Origin: Gemmata palustris
Lineage (GTDB): Bacteria > Planctomycetota > Planctomycetia > Gemmatales > Gemmataceae
DNA: 64,000 bases
NCBI RefSeq assembly: GCF_017939745.1
Contig: NZ_JAGKQQ010000001.1
Coordinates: forward strand, 6,401,299 to 6,465,298
Reading direction: 5' to 3'
Shown: piece by piece, positions 7,940 through 15,289 of the stretch
Layout: every line of letters starts with the position of its first letter
Position numbering within the stretch: the stretch's first letter is position 1
Translations under genes and position numbers: made by a program
The notes under the pieces: model-generated
Seen by the model: only the letters and a program-made list of their open reading frames with translations
The model's database searches: none
Told to the model about the DNA's origin: nothing

Positions 7940-9973
7940 CTACGCGCTCCGATACGCGGCTTCGAGGTGCTTCACGTAAGTCGCGGCGTCCGTGAGCGGC
8001 GAGTGTGCCACCATGTCGCGGAGGCTGGAACGCAGGTCGGCGAGTGCGTCGCGCTGGTCGGCCCATGTTGCGGCCAGCGTCACGAGTTGTTCGGGGGTGT
8101 CGGCGATAAATTCGGGCAACCCCAGTGCGTTCAGCAGACTCATGCCCTGGCGCCCGCGCGCGTCGTGGCCCGCTACCGTCAGTACCGGGACGCCCATCCA
8201 CAGCGAATCACACGTCGTCACTGCACCGCCATACGGGAACGGGTCGAGCGTCACGTCGAGCGGCTGGTACGCCTCGAAATAGTCGCTGCCCGAGAGCCGG
8301 TACACGAGTTCCAGCCGATCGGAGACGATCCCGCGTTGTGTGAAGCGCGCCGCGATCTCTTCCGACGAACTCACCGACTGCCCCGCGAGTAGCACCAACC
8401 GCGACTTCGGCACGGCCTTCAGGATCTCGGCCCACGCACCCACGCACGCATCGGACAGTTTGCCGGGGTGGTTCAGGCACCCGAACGTGAACGCGCGCCG
8501 GCTCGCGGGCAGTGGGTTCGGTGCCGGGGCGTTTTCCGGCGGGACGTACAGCCAACTGAGGTCGGGCAGGCGCAGGAGCTTCTCGGTGTACAGCGATTCC
8601 GCACCCGGCGGGTCGATCTGCCCGTCTGTGACGCGAAAATCCAGCGCCCGCATCCCGGTCGTCGCGGGGTAGCTGAAGAGGCCGATTTGGGTCGGCGCGG
8701 GGCCGCGCGCGAACACGAGCAGCCGGTTCCCCGGCGCGTGCCCGTTCAGATCCACAAGGATGTCGATTTCATCCGAGCGGATGAGGTTCGCGGCGCGGTC
8801 GTCCGGGAGGCCGGCGATCGGCTTCCACGAATCCGCGAGCCGGCGCAGGCGGTCGTAGTCCTCGCCCTGCCGACCCGAGTTCGGGTACGCGGTAATGTGG
8901 AACTGTTTGCGATCGTGGTGCGTGAGCAGCGTTTCCAGAAACGCGAACGCCGCTCGCGACCGGAACTCGCCGAACACGTACCCCACGCGGACCCGCCCGG
9001 GAGCGTTCGGGTCGCGCTTGCGCGGGCGCTCCGCGGGAGCCAGTGGGTCCGCGAACGCGGTGGCCCAGGTCACGTGCTCGTCGCGCAACTGTTCCGGTGT
9101 GAGCGTCGAGGAGAACAGCAGGTTACTGAGGAGCGAGCTTTGTGCGATCGGGTTCGGAGCTAACTCGAGCGCCCGGCGCAGCGCCTCGACCGCTTCCGTG
9201 GTGCGGCCCTGGTCGCCGAGGCTCGTGCCCAGGTTCGCCCACGCATCAACGAAGTCGGGCCGGAGGTGAACCGCCATCCGGTACGCGACCTGCGCGTCGT
9301 CCGTGCGGCCGGCGGCTTCGTAGGCCACGCCCAGGGCGTTGTGCGCTTCGGGGTAGTCCGTGCGGAGCGCAACCGCGCGTTCCAGTGTTTCAATCGCCTC
9401 GTCTGTTTGACCGGCCGCGGCGAGGTGGAGCCCCAAGTTGCAGTAGCCCCGCGGCGAATCCGAGAACCGCGAAACCACCTCGCGGAACGCGGCGATGGCC
9501 TCGTCGCGGCGCCCGCACCGGGCGAGCGCGTCGCCGAGCAGGTTCAGCCCGTCGGCCACGTCGGGGGTCACGGTGACCGCGCGCGCGAAGCACTCCACCG
9601 CGCGCGGCCAGTCGCCGCCGTCGCTCACCGCGAGCCCCAGGTTCACGAGCACCAGGGGGGCGTTGGGCGATAATCGCAGGGCGTCTTCGTACAGCGGCAC
9701 CGCCCGCGCGGAGCGCCCCGTGCGGCGGTACAGGTTCCCGAGGTTGAAGAGCGTGTTGAGCTGATTGGGGTCGGACGCGATCGATTCGAGGTAGAAGCGC
9801 TCGGCCTCGTCGGTCTCGCCGCGGTGGGCGAGAATCGAGCCGAGGTTGGTCAGGCACGCGGGGTGCCCCGGGATCGCTTCGAGGAGCTGTCGGTACCCCT
9901 GCTCGGCTTCGTCAAGGGCACCGCTCTGGTGTGCGGCGACGGCGCGCTGGAACAATTCGTCCGGGGTGGCCAC
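7940..9973 (-). CDS. TPR protein with SPINDLY/O-GlcNAc transferase-like glycosyltransferase domain (GT41 type)
   Basis: 677 residues. Residues 1-285 hold about eight TPR units (for example ACLTNLGSILAHRGETDEAE). Residues ~310-677 match the GT41 catalytic region: RVRVGYVFGEF, DILVDLNGHAPGNRLLVFA, FTFGCLNHPGKLSDACVGAW with the Lys expected to contact UDP, ILKAVPKSRLVLLAG, and TCDSLWMGVPVLTVAG. In animals OGT adds O-GlcNAc to Ser/Thr; bacterial relatives glycosylate proteins or act on unknown acceptors. The His residues normally found after the first motif (DFxxH type) are replaced here by Arg/Ala (EFRSRAAF), so activity or donor may differ. Convergent with the LRR gene. Confidence 0.9.
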   Translation of the reverse strand: MATPDELFQRAVAAHQSGALDEAEQGYRQLLEAIPGHPACLTNLGSILAHRGETDEAERFYLESIASDPNQLNTLFNLGNLYRRTGRSARAVPLYEDALRLSPNAPLVLVNLGLAVSDGGDWPRAVECFARAVTVTPDVADGLNLLGDALARCGRRDEAIAAFREVVSRFSDSPRGYCNLGLHLAAAGQTDEAIETLERAVALRTDYPEAHNALGVAYEAAGRTDDAQVAYRMAVHLRPDFVDAWANLGTSLGDQGRTTEAVEALRRALELAPNPIAQSSLLSNLLFSSTLTPEQLRDEHVTWATAFADPLAPAERPRKRDPNAPGRVRVGYVFGEFRSRAAFAFLETLLTHHDRKQFHITAYPNSGRQGEDYDRLRRLADSWKPIAGLPDDRAANLIRSDEIDILVDLNGHAPGNRLLVFARGPAPTQIGLFSYPATTGMRALDFRVTDGQIDPPGAESLYTEKLLRLPDLSWLYVPPENAPAPNPLPASRRAFTFGCLNHPGKLSDACVGAWAEILKAVPKSRLVLLAGQSVSSSEEIAARFTQRGIVSDRLELVYRLSGSDYFEAYQPLDVTLDPFPYGGAVTTCDSLWMGVPVLTVAGHDARGRQGMSLLNALGLPEFIADTPEQLVTLAATWADQRDALADLRSSLRDMVAHSPLTDAATYVKHLEAAYRSA

Positions 9974-10083
9974 GGCTCCCTCCGGGAGCTGGGGAAAGGG
10001 CGAAGCGAGGAATGCAAACGGGTGCGAAGGGTCGCTCCACTTCTCGCTTTTTCCTTATTACCCTTTTTCGTCCGTATTGCCAA

Positions 10084-10326
10084 CTATTCCCCGACGTAGG
10101 GCAGCAGGCCCATGAACCGCGCCCGCTTCACCGCGGTGCCGACCTCGCGCTGGAACGTGGCGCACAGCCCGGTTCGTTTCCGGCTGGACAGTTTGCCCTG
10201 GCTGGTCAACATCTTCTTGAGGTTGCTCACGTCCTTGTAATCGACGAACGCGGGGCGCGGGCACCCGTCTTTAGTGCAGAACCGGCACCGCCCCTTGCGC
10301 GACCTACCCAGCTTCTTCCGATTCAT
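10084..10326 (-). CDS. rpsR: 30S ribosomal protein bS18, zinc-type
   Basis: 80 residues from the ATG at 10326, with GGTGGAG as ribosome binding site; the longer frame upstream is spurious. Conserved bS18 segments are clear: CRFCTKDGCPRPAFVDYKDV near the start, LTSQGKLSSRKRTGLCATFQ in the middle and VKRARFMGLLPYV at the end. Cysteines 14, 17, 22 and 55 are arranged as in zinc-binding (C+) versions. bS18 binds bS6 on the platform of the small subunit. In many bacteria rpsR lies between rpsF/ssb and rplI; here it stands alone, 111 bp after the TerB-like gene end, so it may use its own promoter. Confidence 0.96.
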   Translation of the reverse strand: MNRKKLGRSRKGRCRFCTKDGCPRPAFVDYKDVSNLKKMLTSQGKLSSRKRTGLCATFQREVGTAVKRARFMGLLPYVGE

Positions 10327-10437
10327 GTCACTCCACCTGACCCGTGTGAAACTGCACCGACAATTCCGGTATTTTCGGAAAGAGTTAGGGTAGGTGGCGG
10401 GGCCACAAGTGTCAACGGAGTCTGTGGCATTGAGGTA

Positions 10438-10506
10438 CCACCCGCTCGTTGCCACGCGCGGTTCGCCAATGGTCCCGGTGAACCGCGCGTGGCAACGAGC
10501 GGGTGG
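10438..10506. repeat. Palindromic repeat, perfect 27-bp arms (family copy 1)
   Basis: Positions 10438-10464 are the exact reverse complement of 10480-10506, with a 15-nt loop. The arm contains ACCCGCTCGTTGCCACGCG. It starts 5 bp after the stop of the minus-strand TerB-like gene and so could act as its transcript end, though there is no T-run. Related 30-bp sequences occur at 21666 and 31582, so this is a dispersed family, not a simple terminator. Confidence 0.85.
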
Positions 10507-10511
10507 AGCAA

Positions 10512-10940
10512 CTACACGCCCAGGTCTTTTTTCAGGGACGAGTACCAGTCGCTGAACCAGCCGGTGCGCACCTTGTTGTTGCCCGTGGACTCCATGACCT
10601 GCACTACCATTTTCTTCAGTTCGCGGTCGGTCTTCTTGCCCTGGGCCGCGCGCTTGACGTTGCCGAAGATGAGGTCGAATTCCTGTTGGTCGATCTTCCC
10701 GTCGTTGGCCGCGGCGGTCGCGAGCTGGTCCTCGATCTGCTTGAGGATGCGCGACTCCAGAACGTAGCTGAACTCGTCGCACACCTGCCCCAGCGCGGCC
10801 AGCGCGCTCTCGACGGTGACGCCGAGCTCGATGGCGATGCGGACGATCTCCCGCTCCTCGTTCCGGTCGATGTACTTGTCGTCGTAGGCGCGGGCCTTGA
10901 TCTCGTTGACGATCCGCTTCTTGGTGTCGTCGGGTGACAT
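10512..10940 (-). CDS. TerB-like helical protein
   Basis: 142 residues, wholly alpha-helical in character, acidic and lysine-rich, without signal peptide. Segments such as DDKYIDRNEEREIVRIAIEL and NDGKIDQQEFDLIFGNVKRA resemble the TerB/DjlA-type helical bundle, whose Asp/Glu pairs can bind divalent metal; the second segment also resembles an EF-hand loop. In known systems TerB takes part in tellurite resistance and membrane stress complexes, but no other ter genes are near, so I do not assign a pathway. The ATG at 10940 is preceded by GGAGACC. A large palindromic repeat follows the stop at once. Confidence 0.6.
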   Translation of the reverse strand: MSPDDTKKRIVNEIKARAYDDKYIDRNEEREIVRIAIELGVTVESALAALGQVCDEFSYVLESRILKQIEDQLATAAANDGKIDQQEFDLIFGNVKRAAQGKKTDRELKKMVVQVMESTGNNKVRTGWFSDWYSSLKKDLGV

Positions 10941-11110
10941 GGTGGGTCTCCTGCGTCGGCCGGACGGGGTTCGGGGCGGGCACGGCCCGCGTATCGGGTA
11001 TTCGTTGAGCCGCGCGCGATCTTGGCGCGGGCGAGTGCCCGAATTCTAGCCGCCCGCGTTCGACCCGCAATCACGGATTTCACCGAACCCGCACCCACCG
11101 CGGATCATCT

Positions 11111-11527
11111 TTACTTCTTCTTTTTCTTCTTCCCCACCGGCTTGGCAGCGTCCCCGGGTCCGGCGCTATCCGTTTCGGGCGCGTGTGCCTCTCCACCGTC
11201 GGAATCGTGCGGCACACTGGCCCCTACCCCCGCACCAACGAGGGACGCGAGGAGCTTCTTTTTCTTTTTCCCCTTCTTCCCTTTCTTGGGCGGGAACGTG
11301 CCTTCCGGCGGCTCGGTCAGGTCTTCAATGAGTTGACCGGGGCGCACGCCCAGCGCACCCGACAGGGCCAAAATCGTACTCGCCCGCGGGTCCGCCTTCC
11401 GCCCCTGCTCCATCTTCGTCACGAGAGAGAGACTCAAATCGGCCCGGTCCGCGACTTCTTGTTGTGATAAACCCGCTGCCGCTCGCAACGTCTGCAACCG
11501 GTACGCGATGTTCTTCGACAACCCCAT
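11111..11527 (-). CDS. XRE-family transcriptional regulator with Lys-rich tail
   Basis: 138 residues from the ATG at 11527, preceded by GAGGGG. Residues 5-65 are a Cro/C1-type helix-turn-helix: LQTLRAAAGLSQQEVADRAD, then LSLSLVTKMEQGRKADPRAS. The rest is low-complexity: a Lys/Gly block (KKGKKGKKKKK), a short hydrophobic stretch, an acidic stretch, and a terminal run of lysines. The basic tails may add nonspecific DNA affinity. A perfect 26-bp palindrome lies 58 bp upstream of the start and is a candidate autoregulatory operator. The target genes are unknown; the next minus gene is the TerB-like one. Confidence 0.85.
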   Translation of the reverse strand: MGLSKNIAYRLQTLRAAAGLSQQEVADRADLSLSLVTKMEQGRKADPRASTILALSGALGVRPGQLIEDLTEPPEGTFPPKKGKKGKKKKKLLASLVGAGVGASVPHDSDGGEAHAPETDSAGPGDAAKPVGKKKKKK

Positions 11528-11584
11528 AAAGCCCCTCTGAGAATTGTGTGGGAAGTGTGTAGGCACAGAAATGATAGCAATGAG

Positions 11585-11610
11585 TCAGGTGGCACTCAAG
11601 TGCCACCTGA
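11585..11610. promoter_or_regulatory. 26-bp perfect palindrome upstream of the XRE regulator (candidate operator)
   Basis: Arms TCAGGTGGCACT and AGTGCCACCTGA with a 2-bp centre. It sits 58 bp upstream of the XRE start, a place expected for an operator of a dimeric repressor. It could instead be part of the palindromic repeat cluster just beyond it (11634-11754) or a hairpin ending the HEAT/TPR transcript. Confidence 0.4.
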
Positions 11611-11633
11611 GAAAAATTTGACGCGCGCAAATG

Positions 11634-11754
11634 TAGCACCGGGCTTCCACCCGGTGCTACGAACGCCGGCCCCTCCGGGGCGAAGACCAGGGCCTTCATT
11701 GCCTTTCCGCCGCGGAGCGGCCGGCGTTTATAGCACCGGGCGGAAGCCCGGTGT
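11634..11754. repeat. Compound palindromic element of ~120 bp
   Basis: The left half (11634-11683) and right half (about 11709-11754) are imperfect inverted copies, both holding a CACCGGGC hairpin unit and an ACGCCGGCC unit. The left half contains a self-hairpin, TAGCACCGGG / CCCGGTGCTA. It lies just after the stop of the HEAT/TPR gene on the minus strand. The structure suggests a mobile REP/MITE-like element; only one copy is in the window. Confidence 0.7.
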
Positions 11755-11758
11755 GTTC

Positions 11759-12430
11759 TCACTCCCCGAGCGCTTCGAGCGCGCGGACGGTTTCGTGCAG
11801 GTCGAGGTTGGGGTTGATCTCGAGCGCTTGCCGGAAGGCGCGAAGGGCGGCGCGCGGGCGGTTCAGCTTTAAAAAGCACTGTCCCATCCCGGCGGCGGCG
11901 CCGAAGTGGTGCGGGTTCAGCCGCAGAACGGTCTCACAGTCCTCGGCGGCGCGGGCGAACTCGCCGCGCTTGAAGAACCAGATCGCGCGCTGGTTGTGGA
12001 CCTCGGCGAACCCCGGCGCCTCGCGCAGGAGGCTCTCCAGTTCCGCACGGGCCTTCGCCGCGTCGGGCTCCCGGGTGGCCTCTTGGAGGCGCTGGGTTTG
12101 TTCCTCGGTGCCCGCGCGGAACCAGAGTTCCCAAAGCGAATCGGTGGCGAAGTGGCGCACGAGCGGGTCCTCGTCCCGCAGGGCGACCGCGGTCGCCGGG
12201 ACCGACTCGGCCGTGCCGGTCAGCCCGATCGCACGCGCGGCGGCCCGGCGCGCGGTCACGGCACCGGTGGCCAGAATGCGCTGGAGCGTGCCCTCGGTGT
12301 AGTGCGCGCGGGCGGCGTCGCGGAACGCGCGCAGCGCGCCCTGGGCGCCGGCCGTCCACAAATCCTCATCATCTCCCAGGCGGAACTCCGGCAATCGGTC
12401 GAACAGCTCCACCAACAGCGGAACGGACAC
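11759..12430 (-). CDS. HEAT-repeat and TPR protein
   Basis: 223 residues, no signal peptide. The first half reads like HEAT/armadillo helices (RRAAARAIGLTGTAESVPAT; ALRDEDPLVRHFATDSLWEL). The second half holds TPR units: AEVHNQRAIWFFKRGEFARA, CETVLRLNPHHFGAAAGMGQ and ALRAFRQALEINPNLDLHET. Both repeat types mediate protein contacts, so an adaptor or scaffold role is likely. No enzymatic motif is seen. The 164-bp gap to the divergent Wzz-like gene probably holds both promoters. Confidence 0.8.
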   Translation of the reverse strand: MSVPLLVELFDRLPEFRLGDDEDLWTAGAQGALRAFRDAARAHYTEGTLQRILATGAVTARRAAARAIGLTGTAESVPATAVALRDEDPLVRHFATDSLWELWFRAGTEEQTQRLQEATREPDAAKARAELESLLREAPGFAEVHNQRAIWFFKRGEFARAAEDCETVLRLNPHHFGAAAGMGQCFLKLNRPRAALRAFRQALEINPNLDLHETVRALEALGE

Positions 12431-12594
12431 GGCGCAGCCCTCTCACACACGGACCCTACGCCACTTTAGTGCGCGGGGCGGGTGTCACACCAGCCCGCGC
12501 CGCGAATTGTGAGCGGGCGATTGACGCGCGAACAGCGCCGGGGTTAACTGGTAAGGCGAACGATCCCTCTTAAACTCAAAGAAACGCCCCGCTC

Positions 12595-13566
12595 ATGACG
12601 CCCGAACCCCCTTCGCCCGCGCCCCCGCGCAAGAGGCGCACGCGCCTCATCATTGCCTTGGTTCTGGTACTGAGCGGGTGGGCCGTGGCCCTGTTCGCAC
12701 TCACTCGCGCCCCGAAATCCGAGTCCGAAGGCCCCGGCGCCACCGTCGTGTTCCACATTAACCGGACCCCGCCCGTGTTGTTTCCGGGACAGGCCGTGAC
12801 CGACCCGTTGGAGTTCGAGTCCTATCGCCAAGCGCAAGCCATAGCCGTCCGCCGGCGCCTGACCCTGAATAGCGCCCTGAAGAGCAAAGACATCGCGCAG
12901 CTCTCTGTTGTGAGCAACGAATCGGACCCAGTTGCTTGGCTCGAAGACGCCCTCCGCGTGTCGTTCGACCCGTCTTCGGAGTACATGCGCGTGGAACTCG
13001 ACGGTGAGGCCGCGGACGAACTTGTGGCGGTCCTCAACGCGCTCACAAAAGCCTACCTGATGGAGGTGGAGGCGCGCGACAACAGGTACCGACGCGAGCG
13101 GCTCAAAAAACTGGAAGACGTGAACCGGGGGTACCGCACCGAGGTGGATCAGCACCACAAACGCATCGATACAATCGCAACGACGCTCGGTTCGAGGGAC
13201 GGGACTACTTTGGCCATCGTGGATTCGTTCATCAAGGACGACCTGCGCGCCGCGATGCGCGATTTACAAACTCTCCAGGACCAGAGGGCCGTTCTCGAGG
13301 CCGACCCCAAAGCCGTCGATTCCCCCGAAGCCAAGAGCGTGCGCGCGCGGGAACACGTGGCACAGGCACGAGTGGATGCCAACAAAGCTCAAGTCAGTAA
13401 GTCTAATGAATATCGAATTGAATTGGGGCGCATTCAGCAGTCGATTCGGGTCACGGAGCGCCTGCGCCAGAAGATCGCAGACGAAATCGAGATGATAAAA
13501 ATCAACCTCGACGTGCCCGGGCGCGTCACGGTCTCAGATCCCGCATTCGTGCGCTCGCCCCGGTAA
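12595..13566 (+). CDS. Membrane-anchored coiled-coil protein, Wzz/GumC-like
   Basis: 323 residues. A basic, Pro-rich N-terminus leads to one transmembrane helix (RLIIALVLVLSGWAVALFAL, residues 17-36). Residues ~55-170 resemble the chain-length determinant (Wzz) periplasmic domain, especially DALRVSFDPSSEYMRVELDG followed by AADELVAVLNALTKAYLMEV, as in GumC/EpsF-like proteins. From 170 to 310 the chain is a long charged coiled coil. The usual second transmembrane helix and kinase domain are missing. Such proteins steer polysaccharide export, but no polysaccharide genes lie nearby. The family assignment is by pattern and needs a profile search. Confidence 0.6.
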   Translation: MTPEPPSPAPPRKRRTRLIIALVLVLSGWAVALFALTRAPKSESEGPGATVVFHINRTPPVLFPGQAVTDPLEFESYRQAQAIAVRRRLTLNSALKSKDIAQLSVVSNESDPVAWLEDALRVSFDPSSEYMRVELDGEAADELVAVLNALTKAYLMEVEARDNRYRRERLKKLEDVNRGYRTEVDQHHKRIDTIATTLGSRDGTTLAIVDSFIKDDLRAAMRDLQTLQDQRAVLEADPKAVDSPEAKSVRAREHVAQARVDANKAQVSKSNEYRIELGRIQQSIRVTERLRQKIADEIEMIKINLDVPGRVTVSDPAFVRSPR

Positions 13567-13633
13567 CCAGTGTAGAAACAACGGCGGCCGAGGTTCCCCC
13601 GGCCGCCGGCGCGCGATTCCGCTCGCGTCACGC

Positions 13634-14194
13634 TTATTTCAGCGATTTCACGAACTCCAGCACTTCCTGCGGGTGGTCCTTCGGGGCCACCTTCTCGTAA
13701 ATCTTGGCGATCTTCCCGTCCTTATCGACCACGAACGTGATCCGCTTCGGGGTCGTTCCGCCGGCCTTACCGAGAATCCCGAGCTCCTTGATGAGCTTCA
13801 GGTCGGTGTCGGCGAGCAGCGGCATCGGCAGTTTCTCCTTGTCGATGAACTCCTGCTGCTTCGCGACGGTGTCGCCGCTCACGCCGAGGAGCACCACGTT
13901 CTCCGGGAGCTTGTTCTCCTTCACCAGATCGCGGAACCCGCACGACTCGACCGTACACCCGGGGGTCAGGGCCTTCGGGTAGAAGAACACGACGACCGTT
14001 TTGCCCTTCAGGTCCGCGATGGAGACGGTCTTCGCGTCCTTCTTGACCTTGTCGATCTGCGCCGCGGCCAGCGGCACGTCGGGGAACTTGTCCCCGACCT
14101 TCACCTTCAGCGTGGTGTCGTCAGCGCTCATAGCGGGTCCAGCCATTACACAGACGATCGCCGCGGCGACGGTCTTGGCAGCGAAACGCAACAT
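13634..14194 (-). CDS. Exported thiol peroxidase, PrxQ/BCP-type peroxiredoxin
   Basis: 186 residues from the ATG at 14194, with a strong GGAGG. A signal peptide (MLRFAAKTVAAAIVCVMAG, cleavage near AMSA) places it in the periplasm. The AhpC/TSA fold is clear: VGDKFPDVPL, KTVVVFFYPKALTPGCTVES and GVSGDTVAKQQEFIDKEKLP. The peroxidatic Cys80 (in TPGCT) and Cys85 are five residues apart, the atypical two-Cys arrangement of PrxQ/BCP. It would reduce peroxides with thioredoxin-like donors. The stop is 65 bp from the convergent Wzz-like gene. Confidence 0.93.
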   Translation of the reverse strand: MLRFAAKTVAAAIVCVMAGPAMSADDTTLKVKVGDKFPDVPLAAAQIDKVKKDAKTVSIADLKGKTVVVFFYPKALTPGCTVESCGFRDLVKENKLPENVVLLGVSGDTVAKQQEFIDKEKLPMPLLADTDLKLIKELGILGKAGGTTPKRITFVVDKDGKIAKIYEKVAPKDHPQEVLEFVKSLK

Positions 14195-14384
14195 GGTGCC
14201 TCCAGAGTTCGGACGGGGCGGAAACGGGACGGGCGTTCGGCGGGACCGCGCCATTCTCGACACCCGCCGGGCGCCCGGCAAGGGGCGGTCCGGCGTTTCG
14301 GCCCGGCGCCGGGTAATTGGCCCGAACCCTTACCCGCCCGGGGCGGCTCTATTACTAAAGAGTATCGCGAAATCAGAAACCCCG

Positions 14385-14413
14385 TTGACGACGTTAAGAC
14401 CACGGGTTAAGAG
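14385..14413 (+). promoter_or_regulatory. Candidate promoter of infC
   Basis: TTGACG at 14385-14390 and TAAGAG at 14408-14413 are 17 bp apart and lie about 80 bp upstream of the infC start. The match to a housekeeping promoter is moderate, and nothing else supports it. Confidence 0.3.
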
Positions 14414-14481
14414 TTATGTGTTAAGGGTTGTGCGGAACGGGCCGCTGGTGCGGCCCTCGCGGAACCCCGTTACTGGTTACA

Positions 14482-14496
14482 GGAGTTACGGCAATC
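14482..14496 (+). promoter_or_regulatory. infC ribosome binding site and probable ATC start codon
   Basis: GGAG at 14482-14485 is followed after 8 nt by ATC at 14494-14496, in frame with infC. The first ATG (14545) has no purine-rich site upstream, only GC-rich sequence. In E. coli infC starts at AUU, and IF3 represses its own rare start codon; an AUC start here would allow the same control. Confidence 0.6.
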
Positions 14497-15195
14497 CCAC
14501 CATTCGATCGTAGTAATGCCCCCCGCGGCCCGGCCGGCCCGCGCATGAACGAACAGATCCGCATTACCCCCATTCGTCTCATCGGTGCCGAGGGCGAGGC
14601 CCACGGTATCGTCCCCACCGCGCAGGCCCTCGAGATGGCCCGCGAAGCCGGCATGGACCTCGTCGAAGTGGCCGACAAGGAGCGGCCGCCGGTGTGCAAG
14701 ATCATGGACTTCGGCAAGTTCAAGTACGCCCAGTCCAAGAAGAGCCACCAGAAGACGCACCAGCAAAAGCTCAAAGAGATTCGCGTTCGCCCGAAAACCG
14801 GCGACCACGACATTCAAACAAAGATCAACCAAGCGCGCCAGTTCCTCGAGCACAACGACAAGGTGCAGGTGAACGTGCTGTTCCGCGGGCGCGAGATGCA
14901 GCACATCGAAGAGGGCCAGCGGGTGATGAACCAGGTGCTCGAAGCCCTGGTCAACGACTGCAAGCTCGAAATGCCGGCGAAGATGGAAGGCAAGCGCATG
15001 GTCGCGCTCCTGGCCCCCAAGAGCAGCGGGCCGGAAAAGGGCGGGAACCAGAGCGCGGCCAAACCCAAACCGAAACCCAAGCCGCCGGTCACCCCCGGGG
15101 CCGCACCGCCCCCGGCGCCCGCCGCGACCGCACCGAGCGCGCCGCCTGCCGGAGCCGCACCCGCGAAGCCGCCGGCCCCGCCGCCGAAAGCATGA
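14494..15195 (+). CDS. infC: Translation initiation factor IF-3 with Pro/Ala/Lys-rich tail
   Basis: About 233 residues if translation begins at the ATC codon 14494. IF-3 features are plain: N-domain MNEQIRITPIRLIGAEGEAH and AGMDLVEVADKERPPVCKIM, linker KSHQKTHQQKLKEIRVRP, and C-domain VQVNVLFRGREMQHIEEGQR. IF-3 binds the 30S subunit, blocks early 50S joining and proofreads the start codon and initiator tRNA. After residue ~175 a tail of ~60 residues follows, rich in Pro, Ala and Lys (AKPKPKPKPPVTPG), absent from classical IF-3. rpmI and rplT, the usual partners, are not downstream; the next gene is opposite. Confidence 0.95.
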   Translation: MPPFDRSNAPRGPAGPRMNEQIRITPIRLIGAEGEAHGIVPTAQALEMAREAGMDLVEVADKERPPVCKIMDFGKFKYAQSKKSHQKTHQQKLKEIRVRPKTGDHDIQTKINQARQFLEHNDKVQVNVLFRGREMQHIEEGQRVMNQVLEALVNDCKLEMPAKMEGKRMVALLAPKSSGPEKGGNQSAAKPKPKPKPPVTPGAAPPPAPAATAPSAPPAGAAPAKPPAPPPKA

Positions 15196-15289
15196 GCTCG
15201 GCGGCCCGCACCTCATCGCCCTGTCGCCCCGCCGATTGTCGTTCCGGGCGGTCCCGGCCCCCGGAACTGTATTACCGAAGAAGCCCCTT

